Positions 8,720-16,947 of a DNA stretch of 64,000 nt are shown here, in pieces. A program made the position numbers and the translations under genes. Source of the stretch: Aureimonas ureilytica DSM 18598 = NBRC 106430 (lineage in GTDB: Bacteria > Pseudomonadota > Alphaproteobacteria > Rhizobiales > Rhizobiaceae). Every line of letters begins with the position of its first letter. Within the stretch, counting starts at the first letter, position 1. The notes under the pieces are model-generated. The model saw nothing but the letters and a program-made list of their open reading frames with translations, did not search any database and was not told where the DNA came from. The stretch spans positions 62,001 to 126,000 of the forward strand of contig NZ_ARQE01000012.1 of the NCBI RefSeq assembly GCF_000382705.1, given 5' to 3'.

Positions 8720-9700
8720 TTACTCGAAGCCCATGATCCGATGCGGCACGTAATGGGCCTCCAGCTCGCGCACGTCCTCTTCCGTCAGGCGGATGTCGAC
8801 GGCCTTGACGGCGTCCTCGATCTGGCCTTCCCGGCTGGCTCCGATGATGGGCGCCGCGAGGCCCGCGCGCGACAGAAGCCAGGCGATGGCGATGCGCGCG
8901 CGCGGCACGCCGTGGCGCCCCGCCACGCTCGCCACGGCGTCGATGACCCGGCCGTCGGCCTCCTCCGTATCGCCGTAGAGAACCGGCCGCAGGATATCGG
9001 TGCCCTTGCGCACGGACTCATGCCCGTCCTCGCGCGCCAGGAGCCCGCGCGCCAGAGGCGACCAGGGGATGAGACCGACGCCTTCGGCCACGCAGAGCGG
9101 GATCATCTCCCGTTCCTCCTCGCGGTTGAGGAGGTTGTAGTGGTTCTGCATGGAAACGAAACGCGCCCAGCCGTTGCGGTCCGACAGGTAAAGCGCCTTG
9201 GCGAACTTCCAGGCATGCATGGAGGAGGCGCCGATATAGCGGACCTTGCCCGCCTTCACGACGTCGGTCAGGGCCTCCAGCGTTTCCTCGATCGGCGTCA
9301 CCGGGTCCCAGCGATGGATCTGATAGAGGTCGACATAATCCGTGCCGAGCCGGCGCAGGCTGTGATCGATCTCCTGCATGATCGCCTTGCGCGAGAGGCC
9401 TTTGGCGTTCGGCCCCTCGCGCAGCGGCGAGTTGATCTTGGTGGCGATGACGATCTCGTCGCGCTGGGCGAAGTCCTTCAGAGCCCGGCCGACAATCTCC
9501 TCGCTATGGCCGTTGGAATAGATGTTGGCGGTGTCGAAGAAGTTGATGCCCTCTTCCACGGCCTTGCGGATCAGGGGCCGGCTCGCCTCCTCCACCAGCG
9601 TCCATTTCGGGTTTCCACGGTCGGGATCGCCAAAGGTCATGCAGCCGAGGCAGATGCGCGAGACCTCGAGGCCCGAGCGGCCGAGTCTGGTATAGTCCAT
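8720..9700 (-). CDS. Aldo/keto reductase
   Basis: 326-residue NAD(P)H-dependent (beta/alpha)8 oxidoreductase. The catalytic tetrad is visible: Asp56 and Tyr61 in FDTANIYSNG, Lys88 in IATKIN, and a His in YQIHRWDP near residue 128. IIGASR near the C-terminus binds the cofactor phosphate. The ATG at 9700 has a good Shine-Dalgarno (GGGAGA); the reading frame continues upstream but without family sequence. It reads away from the SDR gene, sharing an AT-rich divergent promoter with a palindrome at 9877-9891. Probable role: oxidation or reduction of a sugar or polyol intermediate; substrate unknown. Confidence 0.92.
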   Translation of the reverse strand: MDYTRLGRSGLEVSRICLGCMTFGDPDRGNPKWTLVEEASRPLIRKAVEEGINFFDTANIYSNGHSEEIVGRALKDFAQRDEIVIATKINSPLREGPNAKGLSRKAIMQEIDHSLRRLGTDYVDLYQIHRWDPVTPIEETLEALTDVVKAGKVRYIGASSMHAWKFAKALYLSDRNGWARFVSMQNHYNLLNREEEREMIPLCVAEGVGLIPWSPLARGLLAREDGHESVRKGTDILRPVLYGDTEEADGRVIDAVASVAGRHGVPRARIAIAWLLSRAGLAAPIIGASREGQIEDAVKAVDIRLTEEDVRELEAHYVPHRIMGFE

Positions 9701-9876
9701 TCGTTTCTCCCAAGGGCCTGTTCGCCACCTGTCCAGCCGACGCGCGGCCGACGGGCGGTCTTTGTTGCGGCCCTCCCGGCCGCTCCAGCCTAAATCCCGC
9801 GCCGCCCTACGGCGTCCGGCTGGCCTTTTTAGAGCTTGAATTTCCACTCCGGTTTCGTCAACTTGTTTTTCATACG

Positions 9877-9891
9877 CCAAACTTTGTTTGG
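9877..9891. promoter_or_regulatory. Palindrome CCAAAC-TTT-GTTTGG, candidate operator
   Basis: Perfect 6-bp inverted repeat with a 3-base centre, nested beside a second inverted repeat (GTCAAC at 9857-9862, GTTGAC at 9891-9896). It lies in the only AT-rich stretch between the divergent aldo/keto reductase and short-chain dehydrogenase genes, directly upstream of the latter. It resembles a compact LacI-family operator. GTTTGG/CCAAAC half-sites recur near 2600 and 7266 in front of the other genes of this region. Confidence 0.45.
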
Positions 9892-9917
9892 TTGACGGAA
9901 TGGGAGTAAGGGCGGGA

Positions 9918-10715
9918 ATGGGCGTGGCGGTTCGGGACCTCGAGGGTCGATGCGCCCTGGTGACGGGCGCGGGATCGGGCATTGGCCGCGCTTCGGCTCT
10001 TCTTCTGGCCGCGCGCGGGGCGCGGGTCGGCGTCCTCGCGCGCTCGGCTCACGATATCCAAGCGGTGGTCGCGGAGATCGAGGCGGCGGAGGGAGAGGCA
10101 CTCCCGCTCGTTGCCGACGTCTCGGACGAAGCGGCGATGCGGGAGGCCGTGGAGCGCTTCATGGCGCGCTTCGGGCGGCTCGACATCGTCGTCGCCAATG
10201 CCGGCATCAACGGGGTCTGGGCGCCGATCGACGATCTGAAACCCGACGAATGGGACCGGACGATCGCGGTCAATCTGCGCGGCACCTATCTGACGCTGCA
10301 CTTCACCGTCCCGCATCTGAAGGCGGCCGGCGGCGGCTCGGTGGTCGTCGTGTCCTCGATCAACGGCACGCGCACCTTCTCCACCGCGGGGGCCACGGCC
10401 TATGCCGCCAGCAAGGCGGCGCAGCTCGCCATGGTGCAGCAGCTGGCCCTGGAACTCGGCCGGCACCGCATCCGCGTCAACGCCGTCTGTCCCGGCCTCA
10501 TCGCGACCGATATCGCCGATTCCACCATCAAGCGGAACCAGGACCTGGCGCGCGTACCCGTGACCTGGCCGGAGGGCGACATTCCCATCACCGGGGGCAA
10601 GCCCGGCAGAGCCGAGGACGTCGCCGCGACGATCGCCTTTCTCGCCTCGGACGCCGCCGCGCATATCACCGGCAGCCCCGTCTTCATCGACGGCGGGCAG
10701 GGTCTTCTGCGCTGA
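9918..10715 (+). CDS. Short-chain dehydrogenase/reductase (SDR)
   Basis: Classical SDR of 265 residues, NAD(P)-dependent. TGAGSGIG (residues 16-23) is the nucleotide-binding loop, NAG follows beta-strand 4, and the catalytic Ser, Tyr and Lys are in VVSSINGT and the YAASK motif. The C-terminal FIDGGQ is typical. I chose the ATG at 9918 because it gives the normal distance to the Rossmann motif and has GGAG and AGGG upstream. ATG 9900 (six residues longer) is possible but has a poor ribosome site and would abut the palindrome. It is followed after 61 nt by the RraA-type gene, so both probably form one operon. Confidence 0.9.
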   Translation: MGVAVRDLEGRCALVTGAGSGIGRASALLLAARGARVGVLARSAHDIQAVVAEIEAAEGEALPLVADVSDEAAMREAVERFMARFGRLDIVVANAGINGVWAPIDDLKPDEWDRTIAVNLRGTYLTLHFTVPHLKAAGGGSVVVVSSINGTRTFSTAGATAYAASKAAQLAMVQQLALELGRHRIRVNAVCPGLIATDIADSTIKRNQDLARVPVTWPEGDIPITGGKPGRAEDVAATIAFLASDAAAHITGSPVFIDGGQGLLR

Positions 10716-10776
10716 CGCCACGCCCCGCCAAAACCACACGCATCGCAACGGGAGGGGCGCGATCCGCGCCGCAGAC

Positions 10777-11526
10777 ATGACGATCGAAACCCATGACATC
10801 ACCCGTCCGTCGCCGGAGATCATCGAGGCGCTCGGTGCCATCGGCGCGGCGACCGCCAGCAGCCAGCTTTCCAAGATGGGCGTGCGCAACTCGCATATTT
10901 TCGGCCCGGTCTCGCGCTCGCCCGGCCGCCGGATCGTCGGGCCGGCCCTGACGCTTCAGTTCATGCCCAAGCGCGAGGACCAGTACGACGCCGACGAATA
11001 TGCCGACCCGGAAAAGCAGCTGCACCGGCATGTGCTCTACCACACGCAGCCGGGCGACGTGGTGGTGGTGGACGCGCGCGGCGACATGCGCAGCGGCATT
11101 TTCGGCGAGATGATGCTGACCTATTTTCGTGGGAAGGGCGGCATCGGCGTGGTGATCGACGGGTGCCTGCGCGATTATCCCAATTACGGCGACCTCGACC
11201 TCGGCTACTGGATCAAGGGTCTGACGCCCAACTTCCATACCCAGACCGACATCATGCCCTTCGGCGTCAACGTGCCCATCGCCTGCGGCGGCTGCCTCGT
11301 GATGCCGGGCGATATCATCATCGCCGACGATGACGGCGCGGTGGTCGTGCCGGCGCAGCTTGCCCCGACGTTGATCGCCCGCGCGTCGAAGCATCATGAG
11401 TGGGAGGCCTTCTCGAAGGAGCGCCTCATGGAAGGGGGCGAGCTCAAGCGCTACTACCCCCTCACCGAGGAGGCCCGCCCGGAATACGAGGCCTGGCTCG
11501 CGGCGAAGGCGGGTGCGGCCGGCTGA
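10777..11526 (+). CDS. RraA-like / HMG aldolase family protein
   Basis: 249-residue protein of the RraA/4-hydroxy-4-methyl-2-oxoglutarate aldolase superfamily, soluble class II pyruvate aldolases or oxaloacetate decarboxylases. Seen: SSQLSKMGV near residue 28, GDMRSGIFGEMM and the conserved DGCLRD (about residues 128-133), where Arg and Asp bind the metal and the keto acid. Family members also include a regulator of RNase E, but the catabolic setting (SDR upstream, kinase and amidohydrolases nearby) favours an aldolase or decarboxylase that splits a keto acid. It lies 61 nt behind the SDR gene on the same strand. Confidence 0.85.
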   Translation: MTIETHDITRPSPEIIEALGAIGAATASSQLSKMGVRNSHIFGPVSRSPGRRIVGPALTLQFMPKREDQYDADEYADPEKQLHRHVLYHTQPGDVVVVDARGDMRSGIFGEMMLTYFRGKGGIGVVIDGCLRDYPNYGDLDLGYWIKGLTPNFHTQTDIMPFGVNVPIACGGCLVMPGDIIIADDDGAVVVPAQLAPTLIARASKHHEWEAFSKERLMEGGELKRYYPLTEEARPEYEAWLAAKAGAAG

Positions 11527-11648
11527 CGCTCGCCGCCGAGCGCAGCCATGCCACTGCTCGCCATTCTCCGCGCGGGCGTGGTGCTTGGCCCCCAAGGTCG
11601 GCGGCACGGCCGAGAGCGCCGTCCGTCCGCCTGCCCCCTTGCGCCGCG

Positions 11649-12701
11649 TCAGCCCCCGGCCTCCGGAAACACGATCAGCATCTCATGCCGGTACGTTTCC
11701 CCCTCCCGTAGCATCACGGACGGAAAATCCGGACAGTTGGGGGCGTTCGGATAGGCTTGCGTTTCGAGGGCGAAGCCGGCGTATTTCTCATAGACGGCGC
11801 CGCCTTTGCCCCGTGCCGGCGCCAGTCCGAGATGGTTGGCCGTATAGAGTTGAAGGCCCGGCTGGTTGGAATGGATGTCCATCCGGCGACCGCTGCCGGG
11901 GTCCCAGGCCGACACGCAGCGCCGCAGCCCTCTAGCGCGGCCCCTCAGGCAAAAATTGTGATCGTAGCCGCCATCGATCGAGGCTTCGGCGATATCTGCA
12001 CCGATCGCCTTGAACCGCCGGAAGTCGAACGGGCCGCCTTCGACCGATAGGATCTCGCCGGTCGGGATCTTGTCCGGCCGGACCGGCGTGTAGTGATCCG
12101 CCTCGATCTGCAGCTGCTGCTCCAGGACGCTGCCGCTCGCATGACCCGCGAGGTTCCAGTAGCCGTGGTGGACGAGGTTGACGATCGTGTTTCGGTCGGC
12201 CCGCGCCTGCATCGCGATGGAGACGGCCCCGTCCGCAGCGACACCGTAGGTCACCGACGCATCGAGGGCGCCGGGATAGCCTTCGTCGCCGTCGGGGCTC
12301 GCGAGGCGAAACTCGACGGCGTTCGCCGACGGATCGGGATGCGCGCTCCAGAAGCGTTTTCCAAAGCCCCGAACGCCGCCATGCAGATGATGCGCGCCGC
12401 TGTTGCGCGCGAGCTGAAACACTTGCCCGTCGAGTTCGAACCGGCCGTGGGCGAGCCGATTGGCAAGCCGCCCGCAGAGGGCGCCTGCGTTGCCGGGCAT
12501 CGTTTCATAGTCTGCGGGGTCGTCATATCCGAGCACGATATCCTCGACCACGCCGTGACGGTCGGGCCGCGTCAGCCGCGTCAGGATGGCGCCGAAGCCG
12601 ATCACCTCGAGTTCCGTGCCGCCGCCGCAGAGGCGAAACGCTTCAACGGGCCGGCCTTCGATCGCGCCGGTGATGCGGCGGTCCGGCGTCGCGATCGACA
12701 T
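11649..12701 (-). CDS. galM: Aldose 1-epimerase (mutarotase)
   Basis: 350-residue cytoplasmic GalM-type protein that interconverts alpha and beta anomers of aldoses. Substrate-binding residues are visible in GRLANR (about 75-80), the HHLHGG motif (about 101-106), HHGYWNL (His near 180) and the C-terminal ETQ segment with the catalytic Glu (FALETQAYP). ATG 12701 has GAGGAAA upstream. The gene lies 123 nt downstream of the UgpC-type ATPase gene on the same strand and may be read with it, consistent with a sugar-importing locus. Confidence 0.92.
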   Translation of the reverse strand: MSIATPDRRITGAIEGRPVEAFRLCGGGTELEVIGFGAILTRLTRPDRHGVVEDIVLGYDDPADYETMPGNAGALCGRLANRLAHGRFELDGQVFQLARNSGAHHLHGGVRGFGKRFWSAHPDPSANAVEFRLASPDGDEGYPGALDASVTYGVAADGAVSIAMQARADRNTIVNLVHHGYWNLAGHASGSVLEQQLQIEADHYTPVRPDKIPTGEILSVEGGPFDFRRFKAIGADIAEASIDGGYDHNFCLRGRARGLRRCVSAWDPGSGRRMDIHSNQPGLQLYTANHLGLAPARGKGGAVYEKYAGFALETQAYPNAPNCPDFPSVMLREGETYRHEMLIVFPEAGG

Positions 12702-12824
12702 GGGTTTTTCCTCGCTTTGCTTGAGACGCGGCACCTGAGCCGACCCGCACCCTAACCTTGATCACGATGGCTTTCCGCAACGCTTCAATGTCCCTGCGGG
12801 TCGGCGGCCACCGAAGGCCGGCGA

Positions 12825-13904
12825 TCAGTTCAGGCGCTGACCGCTCGCGGGATCGAAGAGGTGGACATGCTCGGGCCGCCCCGCCACGCAGAGGCGCTGG
12901 CCCACCGCGATGTCGCTGGTGCGGGGAAATTCGACGGTGATCATGCGCTCCCCGCCGATGTCGAGATAGCCGAAGGTCTGGCTTCCGAGCCGTTCCACGA
13001 CGGAGAGTTCGCCCGCGAACCAGGCCTCGCCCGGCTCGCAGACCGCGAGGTCTTCCGGCCGGATGCCGAGCGTCACCCGCCCCTGCCCCGTCGAGGCGCT
13101 CGCGAGCGGCAGGGCGATTTCGCCGGCGGGAAGCTGGAGGCGAATGCGTCCCTCTCCGTGGCCGGTCACGTCGCATTCCAGCGTGTTCATGGTCGGGCTG
13201 CCGATGAACTTGGCGACGAAGAGCGTGTTCGGGCGCCGGTAGAGTTCGAGCGGCGGGCCGACCTGTTCCATGTTGCCGCCGTTCATGACCACGATGCGGT
13301 CGGCCAGCGTCATCGCCTCGACCTGATCATGCGTGACATAGACGGTGGTGGCCTTGATGCGCCGGTGCAGCTTGGCGATCTCCAGACGCATTTCGACGCG
13401 CAGCGCCGCGTCGAGATTGGACAGCGGCTCGTCGAACAGGAAAGCCTGCGGATCGCGCACGATGGCCCGGCCCATGGCCACGCGCTGGCGCTGGCCGCCG
13501 GACAGCTGCGCCGGCAGGCGCGCCAGGAACGGGTCGAGCTTCAGGATGGCGGAGGCGTCCTTGACCTTGCGCGAAATATCCGCCGGGTCGCCGTCGCGCA
13601 TCTTGAGGCCGAAGGACATGTTGTCCTCGACGCTCATATGCGGATAGAGCGCATAATCCTGGAACACCATGGCGATGTTGCGCTCGGCCGGCGGCAGATG
13701 GCCGATGCTGCGCCCACCCATGACGAGATCGCCGCCGGAAATCTCCTCGAGGCCCGCGATCATGCGCAGGAGCGTCGACTTCCCGCAGCCGGACGGCCCG
13801 ACCAGCACCACGAACTCCCCGCTGCCGATCTCCAGATCGATGCGGCGGATGACATTGACCGAGCCATAATCCTTGCGGATGGCCTTCAATGAGATGGCTG
13901 ACAT
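12825..13904 (-). CDS. Carbohydrate ABC transporter ATP-binding protein, UgpC/MalK type
   Basis: 359-residue ATPase that energises CUT1 permeases. Walker A GPSGCGKST is at residues 36-44, Q-loop in FQDYALYP, signature LSGGQRQR, Walker B FLFDEPLSNLD and H-loop VTHDQVE. The C-terminal third is the TOBE/MalK regulatory domain (LGIRPEDL). It is divergent from the regulator-esterase-importer operon, whose permeases lack their own ATPase, so it most likely serves them and possibly also the importer at 1-2486. ATG 13904 gives the standard family N-terminus. A palindromic AT-rich region (13936-13959) separates it from the FadR-type regulator. Confidence 0.95.
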   Translation of the reverse strand: MSAISLKAIRKDYGSVNVIRRIDLEIGSGEFVVLVGPSGCGKSTLLRMIAGLEEISGGDLVMGGRSIGHLPPAERNIAMVFQDYALYPHMSVEDNMSFGLKMRDGDPADISRKVKDASAILKLDPFLARLPAQLSGGQRQRVAMGRAIVRDPQAFLFDEPLSNLDAALRVEMRLEIAKLHRRIKATTVYVTHDQVEAMTLADRIVVMNGGNMEQVGPPLELYRRPNTLFVAKFIGSPTMNTLECDVTGHGEGRIRLQLPAGEIALPLASASTGQGRVTLGIRPEDLAVCEPGEAWFAGELSVVERLGSQTFGYLDIGGERMITVEFPRTSDIAVGQRLCVAGRPEHVHLFDPASGQRLN

Positions 13905-13935
13905 GGGTCCTCCCAAACCGCTTGATCTTTGCTCT

Positions 13936-13959
13936 ATTATCAATAATGATATCGATAAT
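13936..13959. promoter_or_regulatory. Inverted repeat ATTATC ... GATAAT, candidate operator
   Basis: Arms ATTATC (13936-13941) and GATAAT (13954-13959) flank a 12-base AT-rich centre that contains GATATC. The site lies in the 74-nt divergent region between the ATPase gene (minus) and the FCD regulator gene (plus). FadR/FCD regulators usually bind short AT-rich palindromes next to their own gene, so this is a plausible binding site for the neighbouring protein. Confidence 0.4.
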
Positions 13960-13978
13960 GACAAGCGGGGAGTTGGCG

Positions 13979-14677
13979 ATGATCGAGCCGGACGCGGAGG
14001 GAGAGCGCAGGCGCAGCCGGACGGAGCGGGTTCCGACGGGCAAGTCCGCCGCCGCCTTCGTTTCCTTGAAGCGCGCGATCATGCTAGGCGACCTTCCGGC
14101 CGGACAGCCGCTGGTGGAACTGGAACTCGCCACCCGCTTCGGCTGCAGCCAGGGCACGGTGCGCGAGGCGCTGCTTCAGTTGCAGGACGAAGGGCTCGTC
14201 CTGCGCAACGGCTATCGCGGCACGCAGGTCTCCGCCTGCACCGTGGAGGAAGCGGTGGAGCTGTTCCGCATTCGCCAATCCATCGAATGCCGGGGTATCG
14301 TGCATGTCCTCCAGCATCCGAGCCGCACGCTGGTGGCCGACCTCAAGGCGCTTCTGGCCGACATGACGGCGGCTGCGACGAAGGCGGACGAGCTGGAACT
14401 GGCCTCGATCGACCGCGAGTTCCATGGCCGCATCTTCGCCGATGCCGGGCTGCCCGCACTCGACCCGATCCTGCGGCGCTGCCTGATCCACAATCACCGC
14501 TTCAAGATTTCCCGTTCCATGGGAGGGCGCGATCTCCTGCAGACCGCCCAGCGGCACGAACCCATCGTCGCCGCCATCGAGGCGCGCGACCTCAAGGCCG
14601 CCTCCGCCGCGCTGTTCCACCATATCGCGACGATCGTCGACTTCGGGCCGAACGTCTTCCCGGATCAGGTCCAATGA
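13979..14677 (+). CDS. GntR-family regulator, FadR/FCD subfamily
   Basis: 232-residue transcription factor with an N-terminal winged helix-turn-helix (about residues 20-85, including CSQGTVREALLQL, the recognition region, and EGLVLRNGYRGT, the wing). An alpha-helical FCD ligand-binding domain follows, with the metal-binding His and Asp/Glu residues (DREFH and a late HHIATI). GTG and ATG codons exist further upstream, but ATG 13979 has GGGGAG at a proper distance. The last four bases overlap the esterase start (ATGA), so it is the first gene of the sugar operon and probably controls it and the divergent ATPase. Confidence 0.92.
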   Translation: MIEPDAEGERRRSRTERVPTGKSAAAFVSLKRAIMLGDLPAGQPLVELELATRFGCSQGTVREALLQLQDEGLVLRNGYRGTQVSACTVEEAVELFRIRQSIECRGIVHVLQHPSRTLVADLKALLADMTAAATKADELELASIDREFHGRIFADAGLPALDPILRRCLIHNHRFKISRSMGGRDLLQTAQRHEPIVAAIEARDLKAASAALFHHIATIVDFGPNVFPDQVQ

Positions 14678-15645
14678 ACGCGCGCACCGAAAGCTTCCCC
14701 ACCGATCTCGCGCCCGAAATGGCCGCGCTCGCGGCGCGGGTTCTGGCCGAGGACGGCCCGCAGCCCGACCCGACGCTGCTTTCCCCTGCCGAGGGGCGAC
14801 GCGCCGCCGAGCTCGGCAACCGGCGCTGGAACGTCGCCCTGCCGGTGATGGAGCGCGTCGAAACGGTTCATGTTCCCGCCGATCCGGCCCTCGGCTCGGC
14901 CGACGTGCGGCTCCTCGTCCTCGTGCCGCCGGACGCGCGGGCGGGCGCGATCCTCTTCGTTCACGGCGGCGGCTTCGCCTTCTGCAGCCCTGAAACGCAC
15001 GAGCGCTGCGCGCGCGTCCTCGCCGCCGAGACCGGCCTGCCGGTGATCCTGCCGGATTATCGCCTCGCGCCCGAACATCCCTTCCCCGCCGGGCTTCTCG
15101 ACGTCGTGGCGTCCTGGCGCGCAGCCTTCGCGGCGACGGCGGAGATCGGCGTGCGCCGGGGGCCGCTGATCCTCGCCGGCGACAGCGCGGGCGCGGGGCT
15201 CTGCGTCTCGGCCCTCCTGCATGAAGGAAGCAGGACACAGGCCGACGCCGCGCTTCTCTTCTACGGGGTCTATGACGCCGATTTCGACACGCCGTCCTAC
15301 CGGACCTTCACGGACGGGCCGGGCCTGACGCGCGCCAAGATGCAGCGCTATTGGGACTTCTACGTCGCGGATGCGGCGGCGCGGGCAACGCCCCTCGTCG
15401 CCCCGCTGCTTGCCGAGGACGCCGCGCTGGCCGCCCTGCCGCCCTTGCACCTGATGGCGGCCGGCATCGATCCGCTTCTCAGCGACACGTTGAACCTCGA
15501 AGCGCGGCTCGCCGCGCTGGGCCGGCCGGAGCGCACGCGGATCGTGCCCGGCGTCGTCCACGGGTTCCTGCAGATGAGCCATGACCTGCCCCAGGCGCGG
15601 GAGGCGCTGGGGCAGGCCGCAGACTTCGTCAAAAGCCGCATCTAG
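14674..15645 (+). CDS. Alpha/beta hydrolase (HSL family esterase)
   Basis: 323-residue esterase of the hormone-sensitive-lipase family. The oxyanion motif HGGG is at residues 97-100, the nucleophile Ser171 in GDSAG, the acid in GIDPL and the catalytic His in VVHGF near the C-terminus. There is no signal peptide, so it is probably cytoplasmic. The start overlaps the regulator stop (ATGA) and the importer binding-protein gene follows 24 nt after its stop. A role in de-esterifying an imported acylated or otherwise esterified sugar is plausible but inferred from context only. Confidence 0.9.
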   Translation: MNARTESFPTDLAPEMAALAARVLAEDGPQPDPTLLSPAEGRRAAELGNRRWNVALPVMERVETVHVPADPALGSADVRLLVLVPPDARAGAILFVHGGGFAFCSPETHERCARVLAAETGLPVILPDYRLAPEHPFPAGLLDVVASWRAAFAATAEIGVRRGPLILAGDSAGAGLCVSALLHEGSRTQADAALLFYGVYDADFDTPSYRTFTDGPGLTRAKMQRYWDFYVADAAARATPLVAPLLAEDAALAALPPLHLMAAGIDPLLSDTLNLEARLAALGRPERTRIVPGVVHGFLQMSHDLPQAREALGQAADFVKSRI

Positions 15646-15669
15646 ACGGCACGACCGGGAGGAATGACC

Positions 15670-16869
15670 ATGACACGACTGAAGGCGCTCACCGCCGCGC
15701 TCGCCCTCTTCACCACGCTCGGCGCCTCGGCCGCTGAAGCCGAGACCGTCCGCTTCTGGTACCATTTCGACAATCCGGAAAATCCGATGTCGGCCCTGGT
15801 GCAGAAGTTCGAGGGGGCCAATCCCGGCATCGAGATCGAGGCCGAGAACGTTCCCTGGAACAGCTATTACGACAATCTCTACACCGCGCTCGTCGGCGGC
15901 AACGCGCCGGACGCGGCGATGGTGAAGCTCTTCGCCCAGCCCCGCCTCCTGGAAATGGGCGCGCTCGAGCCCTTGAAGGAGCGCATCGACGCCTGGCCGG
16001 GCAAGGCCGAGCTTCTCGACAACCTCCTGACGCTGAACGCCGGGCCGGACGGGAACAACTACTACCTGCCGATCCAGTATGTCGTTCTCTACCTCTACTA
16101 CCGAACGGACCTCTTCCAGGCCGCCGGCCTCCAGCCACCCAAGACCTGCGAGGAGTTCCGCACCGCCGCCAAGACGCTGACCAAGGCGCCCGACACCTAC
16201 GGTTTCGGTTTCCGGGGCGGCAAGGGCGGCTGGGACCAGTGGGGCACGTTCGTCTTCTCGCGCGGCGCCGAGCTGAAGCCGGGCGGCCTCGACAATCCGC
16301 GAGCGATCGCCGCCAACGAATGGCTGGTCGACATGTTCGCCAAGGACAAGTCGATCCCGCCCTCCTCCCCCAATGACGGGTTCCAGGAGATCATCGGCGC
16401 CTTCAAGTCCGGCAAGACCGCGATGACGATCCACCATATCGGCTCGTCCAAGGACCTCGTGGCCGCCCTCGGCGACAAGGTCTCGGCCGTGCCTGTTCCG
16501 GCCTGCGACGGCAAGGCGTGGACGTCGTATGGCGACGAGTCTCTCGCGATCTTCGCCAATTCCGAGAACAAGGACGCCGCCTGGAAGTGGATTTCCTTCC
16601 TCGCCGAGCCCGAGAACAATGTCGAGTTCGTGAAGGCGACGAACCAGCTGCCGGTGACGAAGACCGGCTCCGCCAACTGGACGGGTCACGAGAAGCGCTT
16701 CGTGGACGCGACGCTGCAATCCCTGCCCTTCGCGGCCGTCCTGCCGCAGTCTTCCGCCACGGCCGACTTCGTGAACACCGAGTGGCAGGCCAGCATGCAG
16801 CAGGCGATGACCGGCCAGATCACGCCGGCCGACATGATGAAGAAGCTGCAGGCGCTCTTCACGCAGTAA
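15670..16869 (+). CDS. Sugar ABC transporter substrate-binding protein
   Basis: Periplasmic binding protein of 399 residues, extracellular solute-binding family 1. It has an N-terminal Sec signal peptide (about residues 1-24, ending ASAAEAE) and then the typical VRFWYHFDN start of the mature domain. I prefer ATG 15670 over 15664 because GGAGG is then spaced seven bases away. It is followed by a 10-bp hairpin (16888-16913) and then by two permease genes, the classical layout in which the binding protein is made in excess. Confidence 0.93.
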   Translation: MTRLKALTAALALFTTLGASAAEAETVRFWYHFDNPENPMSALVQKFEGANPGIEIEAENVPWNSYYDNLYTALVGGNAPDAAMVKLFAQPRLLEMGALEPLKERIDAWPGKAELLDNLLTLNAGPDGNNYYLPIQYVVLYLYYRTDLFQAAGLQPPKTCEEFRTAAKTLTKAPDTYGFGFRGGKGGWDQWGTFVFSRGAELKPGGLDNPRAIAANEWLVDMFAKDKSIPPSSPNDGFQEIIGAFKSGKTAMTIHHIGSSKDLVAALGDKVSAVPVPACDGKAWTSYGDESLAIFANSENKDAAWKWISFLAEPENNVEFVKATNQLPVTKTGSANWTGHEKRFVDATLQSLPFAAVLPQSSATADFVNTEWQASMQQAMTGQITPADMMKKLQALFTQ

Positions 16870-16887
16870 CCGACCAGACCGTCCGAC

Positions 16888-16913
16888 GGGCGTCGGCCTT
16901 CCCGCCGACGCCC
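16888..16913 (+). other. Intercistronic hairpin after binding-protein gene
   Basis: Perfect 10-bp stem GGGCGTCGGC / GCCGACGCCC with loop CTTCCC, 19 nt after the binding-protein stop and without a U-tract. Such hairpins between binding-protein and permease genes (as in mal operons) stabilise the upstream mRNA or act as partial terminators, favouring the binding protein. The role here is inferred from position. Confidence 0.6.
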
Positions 16914-16947
16914 CCTTCCCTCGGCGAACCCGAAGGCTTGAGGTCCC

